Shown here: positions 26,284-34,873 of the stretch, one piece after another
How the letters are laid out: each line of letters starts with the position of its first letter
Position numbering within the stretch: the stretch's first letter is position 1
Translations under genes and position numbers: made by a program
The notes under the pieces: model-generated
The model's database searches: none
The model's input: the letters and a program-made list of their open reading frames with translations, nothing else
Told to the model about the DNA's origin: nothing
Origin: an uncultured Succinivibrio sp.
Lineage (GTDB): Bacteria > Pseudomonadota > Gammaproteobacteria > Enterobacterales > Succinivibrionaceae
DNA length: 64,000 nucleotides
Direction of reading: 5' to 3'
NCBI GenBank assembly: GCA_934218695.1
Contig: CAKQDA010000004.1
Location: 1-64,000 of the forward strand

Positions 26284-27381
26284 CTAGTCAACAGAAGTAT
26301 TATCTTCAGCTAAAGTAACCTTTTCTTGTTTTACCTCACCTTCACGTTTAATCTCAAAGTTCATGACTGTATTTGGTTTTGACTTAGAGACTAAATCGAT
26401 AAGCTCTCTTACATTCTGTAAGCTATAACCATCAACTTTGGTGATGAGATCACCAATTTTTAAAATTCCAAAAGCAGGTCCTTCAGGATCGACATAACCG
26501 ATTCTGACACCGCTCTCTGAATCTAGGGCTGTAGTTTCATCATCAGAAATACCTAAATATCCACGCTCAACTTTACCGTGACGTAAGATCTCATCCATTA
26601 CTTCACGAACCATCTTTACAGGAATAGCAAAGCCAATACCGTAGGTATTATCGCCACTAAATGAAGCTGTATTGATGCCAATTAGATTTCCTCTGGTATC
26701 TACTAAAGCGCCACCAGAGTTACCCTGATTGATAGGTGCATCAGTTTGGATCAAAGCTTGAACGCCCTGACGGATATTCATCTGATCTTTAGATAACAGT
26801 CCAGAACCTGAACGCGATACAGCAGAAATAATGCCGTGTGTTACGGTTTGTCCTAGGTTGTTAGGATTGCCGATAGCAAGTGCAATATCGCCTATATTAG
26901 GTTCGTTTTTAGCTGGTGTAATTGGAGTTAAAGTTGTATCTTCACTGACAGTTAAAACCGCAATATCAGTTCTTCTGTCACAACCTACAACAAAGGCTTT
27001 CATGACCTTGCCATCACGAGTTTGCACAAAGATAGCTTTATTAGGTTCGTTTCCTGATGGCACAACATGGTAATTAGTTACGATGATGCCATGTTTATCC
27101 ATGATCACACCTGATGCCGATGAGGTGATGGAGTTTGGAGCGGGGGTTGAGTAGTCTTCTTTTAATGTGGCCACATAGATATTTACAACGCTAGGCGCTG
27201 CTTTATTTACAGCATATGAATAACCTTCAGTTGAAATACCGCTCGAATAGATAAGATCGCCTAGTTTTTTCCCAGTAGAAGGCTTTATTAAAAGAACTGC
27301 GACACCAACAATGACGCCTACAGCTACAGGAATAAGAAAGGGGAGTGACTTTTTACTAATAATCATATAAAGAGTTCGCAC
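26284..27381 (-). CDS. degS: DegS-type periplasmic serine protease
   Basis: A 365-residue trypsin-like protease with one N-terminal membrane segment (about 13-32), the catalytic triad H105 (NYHVV), D139 (RRTDIAVL) and S222 (QGNSGGAL), and a single C-terminal PDZ domain (GPAFGILKIGDLITKVDGY). DegS senses misfolded outer-membrane proteins through the PDZ domain and cleaves RseA to release sigma-E. One PDZ plus an anchor separates it from DegP/DegQ. The start is GTG 27381 or ATG 27366 (MIISKK); neither has a strong ribosome site. In many gammaproteobacteria degQ and degS are adjacent; here an AAA/PD-(D/E)XK gene lies between. Confidence 0.9.
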   Translation of the reverse strand: MRTLYMIISKKSLPFLIPVAVGVIVGVAVLLIKPSTGKKLGDLIYSSGISTEGYSYAVNKAAPSVVNIYVATLKEDYSTPAPNSITSSASGVIMDKHGIIVTNYHVVPSGNEPNKAIFVQTRDGKVMKAFVVGCDRRTDIAVLTVSEDTTLTPITPAKNEPNIGDIALAIGNPNNLGQTVTHGIISAVSRSGSGLLSKDQMNIRQGVQALIQTDAPINQGNSGGALVDTRGNLIGINTASFSGDNTYGIGFAIPVKMVREVMDEILRHGKVERGYLGISDDETTALDSESGVRIGYVDPEGPAFGILKIGDLITKVDGYSLQNVRELIDLVSKSKPNTVMNFEIKREGEVKQEKVTLAEDNTSVD

Positions 27382-27505
27382 ATACGTAGAGTTTATTTAA
27401 GAGAATAACCTAAAACTCTTGAAAATGTGTTGATCTTTATATGATTTTACAAAATTATTCTGTGAAGATTAAATCAAAAGCAATAGATCTGGCACCGATT
27501 TCAGA

Positions 27506-29350
27506 TTACTTAATCTTTTTACAAGATATAAAACAGTTTTTACCAGAAAAAGCCATGCCTATGGCATTAACAGAAGTTATGTTCTCATCTTCAAAAATAG
27601 CATCTGCATAGTGCTTTTCAAGAATTTGTTCTATAGCTTCATTAGACTTTTTTGCTCTGCTTTCTTTTTCTTTGCAGACTTTAATTTCAATAACACAAGC
27701 TTTAGTACCACCTAGATTATTAAAGGTAATATCAGCATAGCCATCACCTGATTCATAATTAGAGTGGTATTCCCCTAGATTATCTTTACAGTTAGTAAAA
27801 ATACCGTTTAAGAAACCGTGGTAGTAATTCTCGTGAGTAGCTTTTGTTGCAGTATCTCTTACAGATACAAATGAACGTAATAGTGATCCTAACTTATCCT
27901 GTACGAAATCAAAATTACCTTCTAATAAGGCATTAGCTATGTTTAAAGCAAGGTTGTCTTTCTTTAAAACATTACTAAATCTTGCTTTAATGTTTTTATC
28001 AAAGCAATCTAAGATTTCTAAATTAGGAATTCTTGCGAGGACATTTTTATTAGTTGAATGGTCTTTAGATAACTCTTCATCATCGGTCTTTTCCCAGTCT
28101 AGAGTTAGGTAACCTGTGTGTAAGAGTAGTGACCAGAGATCATCAGAGTTATGCTCTGATAAAGTGTCATAGTTCATGGACTCGTTTAACTTAAAACTAA
28201 TTGACTTTCCATCAACCAAGTCCTGCATCTTTTGATTGTCATTATCAGTTAAATAGCCTATGTAATCAGACAAAGAGTTATCAGAGGTCGAACCATTCCA
28301 GTAGTTACCTGTTTCAATTTCAGAAAGTTCACCATTTTGCTTAAATTCAAAGTTCTTTCTTATAAATTTAACTACATCCCAAGGACAGAACATCTCTTTG
28401 TCATAGAATTTGTAGCCGTCATAATGCTCTTTTACCTTTTGAGCATAATCGTCTAACTCATAGTCTTTTAGAAATTGGTAGGTTTCATCCTTAGTGAAGC
28501 CAATGATATCTGAGTATTTCTTTTCTTTATCTGCGACACTGTTTACAGTAAAGTTATTTACACCTGTAAAGAGACTGTTTTTAGCTACTTTTAAGCAACC
28601 TGTAATAATTGTTTTGGTAAGAGCGTTTTTATCTTTTAAAATACCCAAAAAACCTTTCATTAAGGTTACCATTCGTGAATGATAATCTGCTTTAAATTCC
28701 TTATCATTTCCATACAGTTTTGTATTCTGTATGTCATGATATGAAGCATTAGCTAAAGGTACATCGTACTCATCTATGAGCAGTATTGGATACTTTCCGT
28801 ACTCTTTATATAGAAAACTTGATAAATGTTTTAAAGAGTTTTTCACTCTCTGAGAGTTATTGATGTCTTCTAGATAATTGATATCTGTAAGCTGTCTTAA
28901 GATAACTTTGTCTGATTCATCAAGTTTATTGCTGTTTAGCAGGTAAGAATATCTTTTGGAAACATCAAAGACAATATCTGCAAACATCTTGTAAGCTTCT
29001 TCAAAGTTATTACCATCAACATCTTTTAAAGTAATATCAATAACAGGATACTGCCCAATGAACTTTGAACAGAACTCTTTGTCTTCTAGTATCTTGGTGC
29101 CTTGAAAGTACTTTTGCTGGAATGAAGTATCAAATGGCTTTTCAGGAGCTATTTTTAAGAAAGACTCAAACATGGTCATGAGCAAGGTCTTACCAAAGCG
29201 TCTTGGTCTTGTAAACAACAGAACTTTGGCTGAATCTGTAAACACAGTCTTGATAAACTCTGTCTTATCTACATAGTAGCAATTCTCATCTTTCAGTTCT
29301 TCAAAACTTGTAGGACTTTCTGGTATGGATAAGAATTGTTTGTCACTCAT
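27506..29350 (-). CDS. AAA-ATPase-like / PD-(D/E)XK nuclease-like protein
   Basis: A 614-residue protein of the PF09820 + PF08011 type. It begins with YYVDKTEFIKTVF and FTRPRRFGKTLLMTM (P-loop-like, about 47-61), has a Walker-B-like PILLIDEYDVPLA (about 190-202) and ends in a PD-(D/E)XK-like core GYADITFNN ... CVIEIKVCKE with the usual D, E and K. These genes occur in many copies in gut anaerobes and their function is unknown; mobile or defence roles have been suggested. It is the intact relative of the broken gene at 2221-3850. It sits between degS and degQ on the same strand, splitting a conserved gene pair. Confidence 0.8.
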   Translation of the reverse strand: MSDKQFLSIPESPTSFEELKDENCYYVDKTEFIKTVFTDSAKVLLFTRPRRFGKTLLMTMFESFLKIAPEKPFDTSFQQKYFQGTKILEDKEFCSKFIGQYPVIDITLKDVDGNNFEEAYKMFADIVFDVSKRYSYLLNSNKLDESDKVILRQLTDINYLEDINNSQRVKNSLKHLSSFLYKEYGKYPILLIDEYDVPLANASYHDIQNTKLYGNDKEFKADYHSRMVTLMKGFLGILKDKNALTKTIITGCLKVAKNSLFTGVNNFTVNSVADKEKKYSDIIGFTKDETYQFLKDYELDDYAQKVKEHYDGYKFYDKEMFCPWDVVKFIRKNFEFKQNGELSEIETGNYWNGSTSDNSLSDYIGYLTDNDNQKMQDLVDGKSISFKLNESMNYDTLSEHNSDDLWSLLLHTGYLTLDWEKTDDEELSKDHSTNKNVLARIPNLEILDCFDKNIKARFSNVLKKDNLALNIANALLEGNFDFVQDKLGSLLRSFVSVRDTATKATHENYYHGFLNGIFTNCKDNLGEYHSNYESGDGYADITFNNLGGTKACVIEIKVCKEKESRAKKSNEAIEQILEKHYADAIFEDENITSVNAIGMAFSGKNCFISCKKIK

Positions 29351-29436
29351 TTTATTGATTCCTGATATTTAGCTTACTTCAATTATAACCTGCATTAAAA
29401 GAATATGCAGAGATTACAAAACGCTCTGAAAGACAA

Positions 29437-29466
29437 TAAAAATGGAGACCTAAGCCTCCATTTTTA
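29437..29466. terminator. Bidirectional intrinsic terminator after degQ
   Basis: AAAAATGGAG and CTCCATTTTT form a stem with a short loop; a T run follows on either strand. It separates degQ from the inserted downstream gene. Confidence 0.75.
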
Positions 29467-29543
29467 GATACAGGAAATATTAACCTTTGTGACAGTAGTT
29501 AATCTTAACTACATCTTAGCTATAGATTAACCTTCAGAGATAA

Positions 29544-30941
29544 TTATCTGATTGTGATAAATAAGGTACCACCGTTACGGTTAATTCTAATTGCTGAAAT
29601 CTTGCCTTTAACGTTCTCTAGATTCTTCTTCAAATCTGAGATGGTCTTAATTTCAGCACGGTTTACAGCAGTGATAACGTCACCTTTACGTAAACCAAAG
29701 CGCTGAGCAACAGAGCCTTTAGCTACATCAGTTACCTCTACACCGCCATCTTTAGCGTTTGCAAATGAAGCGCCTTCAAAAGCTGGAGAAATGCTCTTTG
29801 AGTTTGTAGCAGCTACTTCTGTCTCTTCAGTGTTCTTACCGATCTTTACAGTAAAGTCTTTGTATGAACCGTCACGGAAGACAGTGATATTAACCTCAGA
29901 GCCTTCACGCATTGTGGCAATTTCAGCTCTTAACTGAGCAAATGAAGTTACCTTCTTACCGTTTACAGCAGTGATGATATCACCTGACTTGATACCAGCC
30001 TTGTCAGCACCTGAGCCTTTCATAACCTCGTTTACGAAAGCTCCAGTACTCTGGTTATAACCAAAGCTTTGAGCTAAATCAGCATTTAATTCAGTACCAG
30101 AAACTCCTAATAAACCACGCTTTACTTCACCGAACTTTAATAACTGTTCAGTTACAGTCTTCACCATATTAGCAGGGATTGCAAAGCCGATACCGATGTT
30201 GCCACCTGATGGAGCCATAATAGCGGTATTAATACCGATTAACTGACCGTTTAAGTTAATTAAAGCACCACCTGAGTTACCTGAGTTAATAGCAGCATCT
30301 GTCTGAATGAAGTTTTCGATGTTTTCAATATTAAGTCCAGTTCTGCCTAAAGCTGAAACGATACCTGAGGTTACAGTCTGACCTAAGCCATATGGGTTAC
30401 CGATTGCTACAGCGAAGTCACCAACTTCAAGACTGTCAGAATCAGCTAAATCGATCTGAGTTAAATTCTTAAACTCTTTTAACTTTAATAAAGCCAAATC
30501 GGTGTGAGCATCTTTACCAACTAACTTTGCGTCAAACTCGCGACCATCTGATAACTGAACCTTGATCTCATCTGCTGAATCAATAACGTGATTGTTTGTT
30601 ACAACAAGTCCCTGTGAGGCATCAATAATTACGCCTGAACCTAAAGCCCTGAATTCCTGCTGTCTTGGCTGCGATGGACCAAATGAGTCGCCCATACCTG
30701 GGAACATAAATCTAAACTCATCTGGTAATGAGAAGCCCTGAACATCTTTTTTACCCTTTACAGAGATATTAACTACACCAGGTAGTACCTTCTTTAACAT
30801 AGGGGCAAGAGATGGCATATCACCTTTAGCCATTAAATCATTGATAATAGGGGCTGCAGCCTGAGCCTGACCTGCTGTAAGGACAGTCATTGATAAAGCC
30901 ATTGCAGCTGCTAATGATGCATTTTTAATCTTGTTTAACAT
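29544..30941 (-). CDS. degQ: DegQ/DegP-family periplasmic serine protease
   Basis: A 465-residue HtrA protease with a Sec signal peptide (cleavage near AQA-A, about 28), the triad H118 (NNHVI), D148 (HTDLALL) and S223 (SGNSGGAL), and two PDZ domains (about 270-360 and 385-465). It degrades or refolds envelope proteins. The neighbourhood with zapG and degS matches the zapG-degQ-degS order of enterobacteria, which is why I prefer DegQ to DegP; the long LA loop with PDEFRFMFPGMG is shared by both. The start is ATG 30941. Confidence 0.9.
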   Translation of the reverse strand: MLNKIKNASLAAAMALSMTVLTAGQAQAAAPIINDLMAKGDMPSLAPMLKKVLPGVVNISVKGKKDVQGFSLPDEFRFMFPGMGDSFGPSQPRQQEFRALGSGVIIDASQGLVVTNNHVIDSADEIKVQLSDGREFDAKLVGKDAHTDLALLKLKEFKNLTQIDLADSDSLEVGDFAVAIGNPYGLGQTVTSGIVSALGRTGLNIENIENFIQTDAAINSGNSGGALINLNGQLIGINTAIMAPSGGNIGIGFAIPANMVKTVTEQLLKFGEVKRGLLGVSGTELNADLAQSFGYNQSTGAFVNEVMKGSGADKAGIKSGDIITAVNGKKVTSFAQLRAEIATMREGSEVNITVFRDGSYKDFTVKIGKNTEETEVAATNSKSISPAFEGASFANAKDGGVEVTDVAKGSVAQRFGLRKGDVITAVNRAEIKTISDLKKNLENVKGKISAIRINRNGGTLFITIR

Positions 30942-31017
30942 CGTTGTTTGTTACTCCTAGATAAAAGTATCCTTTCCTTTTTAGGTTTCAATCTGCTATC
31001 AACCTGAAATTTACGTT

Positions 31018-31542
31018 TTAAACCTTTAATTTTTCTTCTAAGACTATTTCCTCTTCTTTTTCTTCAGTCTTAGGCTGTTTTTCAATATCTTTTTTGCCAG
31101 TTGCAATATCGGCAAATTCAGTCTGTATCTCGTTAGGTCTGAGCACCTTGGGAGTTGGAATTTCTCCCAGGGTACCGGTTACTTCCTTAGTTGTTTCTGA
31201 CTGTTGTTTTTTTGTTTCTCTTTTAGGTGATATACCTTCGTATATACCCTGATTTAAAAAATCATGACTGTCTGCTTCTTCAGGGGCAATCTTCTGGGCC
31301 GTTTCCTTTAAAAACTGTACATACTGCTGATGGGCTGAATCAATTTCAGAAAACATATCAAGAGATGTTTTTAAGAACCTGTCTAATGTTCGCTGTGCAC
31401 GGATAGCTGCTCTTTTGGTTTTCAAAAGTTCATCTTTAACTCTCTTATGTTTGTATATCTGGGCCATTACTAAAAAACATGTAGCAATGCCGACGATAAA
31501 GCCTGCAAAAAAAACAGCTGCAAAGAGTGCGTAATTATCCAT
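31018..31542 (-). CDS. zapG: ZapG/YhcB family membrane protein (DUF1043)
   Basis: About 174 residues. A single N-terminal membrane helix (YALFAAVFFAGFIVGIATCFLVM) is followed by a coiled coil (KHKRVKDELLKTKRAAIRAQRTLDRFLKTS) and an acidic, disordered tail. YhcB/ZapG proteins link cell division, wall synthesis and phospholipid balance in gammaproteobacteria. I chose ATG 31542 (MDNYALF) because AAGGTGGG lies eight bases upstream; the longer frame from 31584 adds unlike residues. Its position beside degQ is conserved. Confidence 0.85.
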   Translation of the reverse strand: MDNYALFAAVFFAGFIVGIATCFLVMAQIYKHKRVKDELLKTKRAAIRAQRTLDRFLKTSLDMFSEIDSAHQQYVQFLKETAQKIAPEEADSHDFLNQGIYEGISPKRETKKQQSETTKEVTGTLGEIPTPKVLRPNEIQTEFADIATGKKDIEKQPKTEEKEEEIVLEEKLKV

Positions 31543-31584
31543 ATCCCACCTTAAATTTTGTACAGTGGCTCTGTTGCTGTACAT

Positions 31585-31893
31585 TATTGAGAATAAAATT
31601 GTTTTCTTAGTTAATACTTAGTTTTTATTTTTGAAATTTAATAAAAACGGTACTTATTGAAATATCACGTAAATTATCCTAGAAAACAGCAAATAAAACT
31701 GCCACAGCTGTTTAATTATTTGAGGTCTAACATTAATTTTTTCAAGATATGGTGCATAAGGTGATAATTATTGTTAACAATAATTGCAGGTCTTGGGAAT
31801 GGATTGATAAAAAGAATGGATAATAAACACTGATTTTTTTTCATTTGCAGATGAAACCTGAAAACAGAATTTAACCAAAAAGTAGAGTTCTTT
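31585..31893 (+). other. Intergenic region before nagA with a 20-bp palindrome
   Basis: No gene is visible. The interval between divergent zapG and nagA holds the palindrome at 31766-31785 and otherwise AT-rich DNA. Confidence 0.55.
31766..31785. promoter_or_regulatory. Perfect 20-bp palindrome, candidate operator of nagA
   Basis: AATTATTGTTAACAATAATT is fully self-complementary and lies about 110 bases before the nagA start. It has the size and symmetry of a dimeric repressor site (LacI or ROK/NagC type). No loop is present, so it is not a terminator. The regulator is not in the window. Confidence 0.5.
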
Positions 31894-33063
31894 ATGCTGA
31901 TAAAAAATGGTCTGGTTTTTACCGAAAAAGGTTTTGAACATAAAAATATTGAAATTGAAGAAAATGTGATCTCAAGAATTTCTGATACCTGTGCAGTAGC
32001 TGATGACATATCAGTCATCGATGCTAAGAACTGTTATGTCATACCAGGATTTATCGATCTGCATTTTCATGGAGCAGCCAAAGCTGATTTTATGGATGGA
32101 ACTTTAGCCTGTGTTAAGAAGATTGCCTCATATGAGGCTTCAAACGGTATAACCTCAATAGCGCCTGCAACCATGACAATGCCTGTAGACGATATAAAAA
32201 GAAGTATTAGGGCAGCCTTACAGTTTAGGAAACAGCAGAAAAACAGCGAGGCTTCACTTGAGGGAATATATCTTGAAGGCCCTTTTGTCAGCCCTAAAAA
32301 GTTGGGCGCTCAAAATCCTGAATATGTCAAAAAACCAGATGCTGATATTTTAGAAGAACTTTATAACGAGTCAGAAGGACTTGTCAGAAAAGTTGTAATA
32401 GCACCTGAAGAGGAGGGGGCACTGGAACTTATAGAAAAATTTCACAATAAAGTTTCTTTCTCACTAGGACATACAACAGCTGATTATGAAACAGCAACAT
32501 TGGCAATGAAATCGGGAGCTGATGAACTTACCCACACCTTTAATGCAATGCCCCCATTAACTCACCGAGCACCAGGCCCTGTAGGAGCTGCCTTTGAAAA
32601 TAAGAAAGTCTTTTGCGAACTGATTACAGACGGTGTACATGTTGACAGGACTGTGGTGAGAATACTGTTTTCTCTAATGGGAGATGACCGCATAGTCATG
32701 ATCTCTGATTCAATGATGGCCACAGGACTGGATGATGGTGATTATTCTTTAGGAGGGCAGAAGGTTACAGTAAAAGGGAACAGAGCAACCTTAAAAGATG
32801 GAACAATCGCAGGATCGGTAACAAATCTGTATAACTGCTTTAAACATGCAGTATTAAATATGGGAATAAAACTTGAAAGTGCTGTTAAAGCCTGCACAAT
32901 AAATCCTGCCAAGTCTCTTGGTATAGAGAACAGTACCGGATCAATTGAAGAAGGGAAAAGGGCTGACCTTTTGGTTGTTGATAAGAAACTTGAGATTAGA
33001 GCTATAGTTCTGAGAGGAAAACTCCTAAACGGGAATGCTTCGTGCGGTTGCCTTAAAAATTAA
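31894..33063 (+). CDS. nagA: N-acetylglucosamine-6-phosphate deacetylase
   Basis: A 389-residue amidohydrolase that removes acetate from GlcNAc-6-phosphate. Visible family motifs are PGFIDLHFHG (H57, H59), EGPFVSPKKLGAQNP (metal-binding Glu at about 128), SFSLGHTTA, LTHTFNAMPPL and ISDSMMATGL with the catalytic aspartate, then GTIAGS. It recycles amino sugars from peptidoglycan or host glycans. NagB, which would normally act next, is not adjacent. The start is ATG 31894; its ribosome site is weak (AGAG). Confidence 0.93.
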   Translation: MLIKNGLVFTEKGFEHKNIEIEENVISRISDTCAVADDISVIDAKNCYVIPGFIDLHFHGAAKADFMDGTLACVKKIASYEASNGITSIAPATMTMPVDDIKRSIRAALQFRKQQKNSEASLEGIYLEGPFVSPKKLGAQNPEYVKKPDADILEELYNESEGLVRKVVIAPEEEGALELIEKFHNKVSFSLGHTTADYETATLAMKSGADELTHTFNAMPPLTHRAPGPVGAAFENKKVFCELITDGVHVDRTVVRILFSLMGDDRIVMISDSMMATGLDDGDYSLGGQKVTVKGNRATLKDGTIAGSVTNLYNCFKHAVLNMGIKLESAVKACTINPAKSLGIENSTGSIEEGKRADLLVVDKKLEIRAIVLRGKLLNGNASCGCLKN

Positions 33064-33272
33064 TTTTACGGATTTACAGGATAAATTAATAAAAATTCGT
33101 TTGATAATAGTCTGTATTTTGTTTAAAATACTCCATTGCCCCTCTAATCGAGGAACCGGTTTCCCACCCGAGTTGCTTGATGCAGATTGAGAAATCATTC
33201 TGTTTGGAAAGAGAGCAGATAATTATATCTGTATGTTTTAAAGGAAATTTTCCTTCAAAAAAGGGTTTTTTA

Positions 33273-33701
33273 ATGAAAACTTATGTTGCAACACCATCAA
33301 CAATTAAGCGTGATTGGTTAGTTATTGATGCTGAGGGTCAGACTTTAGGTCGCCTAGCTACTGAAATTGCTTTACGTTTACGCGGTAAGCACAAGCCAGA
33401 GTACACTCCATTCCTAGATACCGGTGATTATGTTATCGTAATCAACGCTTCAAAGGTAAAGGTAACTGGTAACAAGGCTCACGATAAGATGTATTATCAC
33501 CACACTGGTTTCCCAGGTGGAATCAAGTCAGAGTCTTTCGAGAAGTTATTAGCACGTAAGCCTGAGGATGTTATCGAGACTGCTGTTCGCGGTATGCTTC
33601 CAAAGGGACCATTAGGTCGTGCTATGTTCCGTAAGCTAAAGGTATATGCTGGTGAGTCACATAATCATGCTGCTCAACAGCCTCAGGTTATCAAGTTTTA
33701 A
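33273..33701 (+). CDS. rplM: 50S ribosomal protein L13
   Basis: A 142-residue L13: [48 protein letters not shown], and [20 protein letters not shown] place the start at ATG 33273 (length equal to E. coli L13) with AAGGG seven bases upstream; a longer frame from 33177 covers leader DNA. The leader contains the inverted repeat AAGGAAA/TTTTCCTT just before the ribosome site, a possible target for L13 autoregulation (inference). It is followed by rpsI after 13 bases. Confidence 0.97.
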   Translation: MKTYVATPSTIKRDWLVIDAEGQTLGRLATEIALRLRGKHKPEYTPFLDTGDYVIVINASKVKVTGNKAHDKMYYHHTGFPGGIKSESFEKLLARKPEDVIETAVRGMLPKGPLGRAMFRKLKVYAGESHNHAAQQPQVIKF

Positions 33702-33714
33702 GGAGCATTAGCAA

Positions 33715-34107
33715 ATGGCTGCAAATCAGTATTATGGTACCGGTCGTCGTAAGGACTCAACTGCACGTGTATTCTTAAAGCAGGGTACTGGTAAATTAGA
33801 GATCAATGGTAAGACTCTTGATCAGTATTTTGGTCGTCCAACTTCTCGTATGGTTGTAGCTCAGCCATTAGAGTTATTAGAAGTTGCTGACAAGTTTGAT
33901 CTGTACATCACTGTTAACGGTGGTGGTATCACTGGTCAGGCTGGTGCTATCCGTTTAGGCATCACCAGAGCTTTAATTCAGTATGACGAGACATTCCGTT
34001 CAGCTTTACGTAAGGCTGGCTTCGTAACTCGTGATGCTCGTGCTGTAGAGCGTAAGAAGGTTGGTCTTCACAAAGCTCGTAAACGTCCACAGTACTCAAA
34101 GCGTTAA
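33715..34107 (+). CDS. rpsI: 30S ribosomal protein S9
   Basis: A 130-residue S9 with [16 protein letters not shown] at the start, the [16 protein letters not shown] core and the basic tail [11 protein letters not shown] that reaches the tRNA in the P site. It has the strong ribosome site AAGGAG, and forms the classic rplM-rpsI operon. Confidence 0.98.
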   Translation: MAANQYYGTGRRKDSTARVFLKQGTGKLEINGKTLDQYFGRPTSRMVVAQPLELLEVADKFDLYITVNGGGITGQAGAIRLGITRALIQYDETFRSALRKAGFVTRDARAVERKKVGLHKARKRPQYSKR

Positions 34108-34138
34108 TATCAAAACAATTTTCATTGTTTTGCAAAAA

Positions 34139-34167
34139 GCCTCTGCCTCACAGCAGGGGTTTTTTTA
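34139..34167 (+). terminator. Intrinsic terminator between rpsI and sspB
   Basis: CCTCTGC/GCAGGGG stem (one G-U pair) with a six-base loop and seven T. A second inverted repeat, CAAAACAA/TTGTTTTG, sits directly before it (34111-34132). It should reduce read-through from the ribosomal operon into sspB. Confidence 0.75.
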
Positions 34168-34196
34168 TGTATAATAAGGTTAAGAGGATATCTGTT

Positions 34197-34754
34197 ATGG
34201 AAAGATTAAAAAGCTTAAAACCTTATCTGTTCACCGCTTATTATGATTGGCTGATAGACAACAAGATCACACCGCACCTTCTGGTTGATGCAAAGATGCC
34301 TGGTGTTAGAGTCCCTTCTGAATATGTTAAGGACGGACGAATCATTTTGAGCCTTTTGCCTTCAGCTATCGCAGACTACGAATGCCTTCAGAAGGGTATT
34401 TCCTTTAAGGCACGCTTTAAGGGTAAGAGTGAAGATATCTATATACCTTTCCACGCTATGGAGCAGTTAATTGCATTGGAATCCGGTTCTGCACTGCCTA
34501 TAGGAAGTGCGCTGGAACAGCTTGATTTAGCTCCTGATGATGAGGTATATCCTGATGAGGCTCAGGAAACTCCTATGTTTAAGCTTGATGATTCTGATGA
34601 AGACGAGTCAGGTGATGAACATTCATCTGATGACAGTTCAGAAGATAATCAGAATAGAACTGACATTAAGTCGTCCGAGTCTACAAAAATAGAATCAAAT
34701 CCTCCTGTAAAAGAGGAAAAGCCTGCATTTTCTTTTGTAAAGGAAGATGAATAG
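34197..34754 (+). CDS. sspB: ClpXP adaptor SspB
   Basis: About 185 residues. The SspB fold is visible: KPYLFTAYYDWLIDNKITPHLLVDA, GVRVPSEYVKDGRIILSLLPSAI, then FKARFKGKSEDIYIPFHAMEQLIALES. A long acidic linker leads to KPAFSFVKEDE, resembling the ClpX-binding XB peptide (RPALRVVK) of E. coli. SspB delivers ssrA-tagged proteins to ClpXP. ATG 34197 has AGAGGA nine bases upstream; the ATG at 34167 lies inside the terminator tail. SspA, usually between rpsI and sspB, is absent. Confidence 0.9.
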   Translation: MERLKSLKPYLFTAYYDWLIDNKITPHLLVDAKMPGVRVPSEYVKDGRIILSLLPSAIADYECLQKGISFKARFKGKSEDIYIPFHAMEQLIALESGSALPIGSALEQLDLAPDDEVYPDEAQETPMFKLDDSDEDESGDEHSSDDSSEDNQNRTDIKSSESTKIESNPPVKEEKPAFSFVKEDE

Positions 34755-34825
34755 TTTTTCTTTTTTGTGAGTTGTCTTTGTATTCTTTTCTGCGTTGGCA
34801 GCTTTTCTCTTTTTTTATGAAAACA

Positions 34826-34853
34826 AAAAGGCGGTTGTATAAACCGCCTTTAA
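34826..34853. terminator. Bidirectional terminator between sspB and lpoA
   Basis: AAAGGCGGTT/AACCGCCTTT stem with a five-base loop between convergent genes. Confidence 0.8.
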
Positions 34854-34873
34854 TAATCGTTTATTCTTATAGA

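Noticed and set aside
33177..33272. A longer L13 with 32 extra residues
   Set aside because: The extra part does not match L13 and covers the leader with its inverted repeat; ATG 33273 gives the normal 142 residues.
34167..34196. Start of SspB at the earlier ATG
   Set aside because: That ATG lies in the T run of a terminator and lacks a ribosome site; ATG 34197 has AGAGGA and matches the family start.
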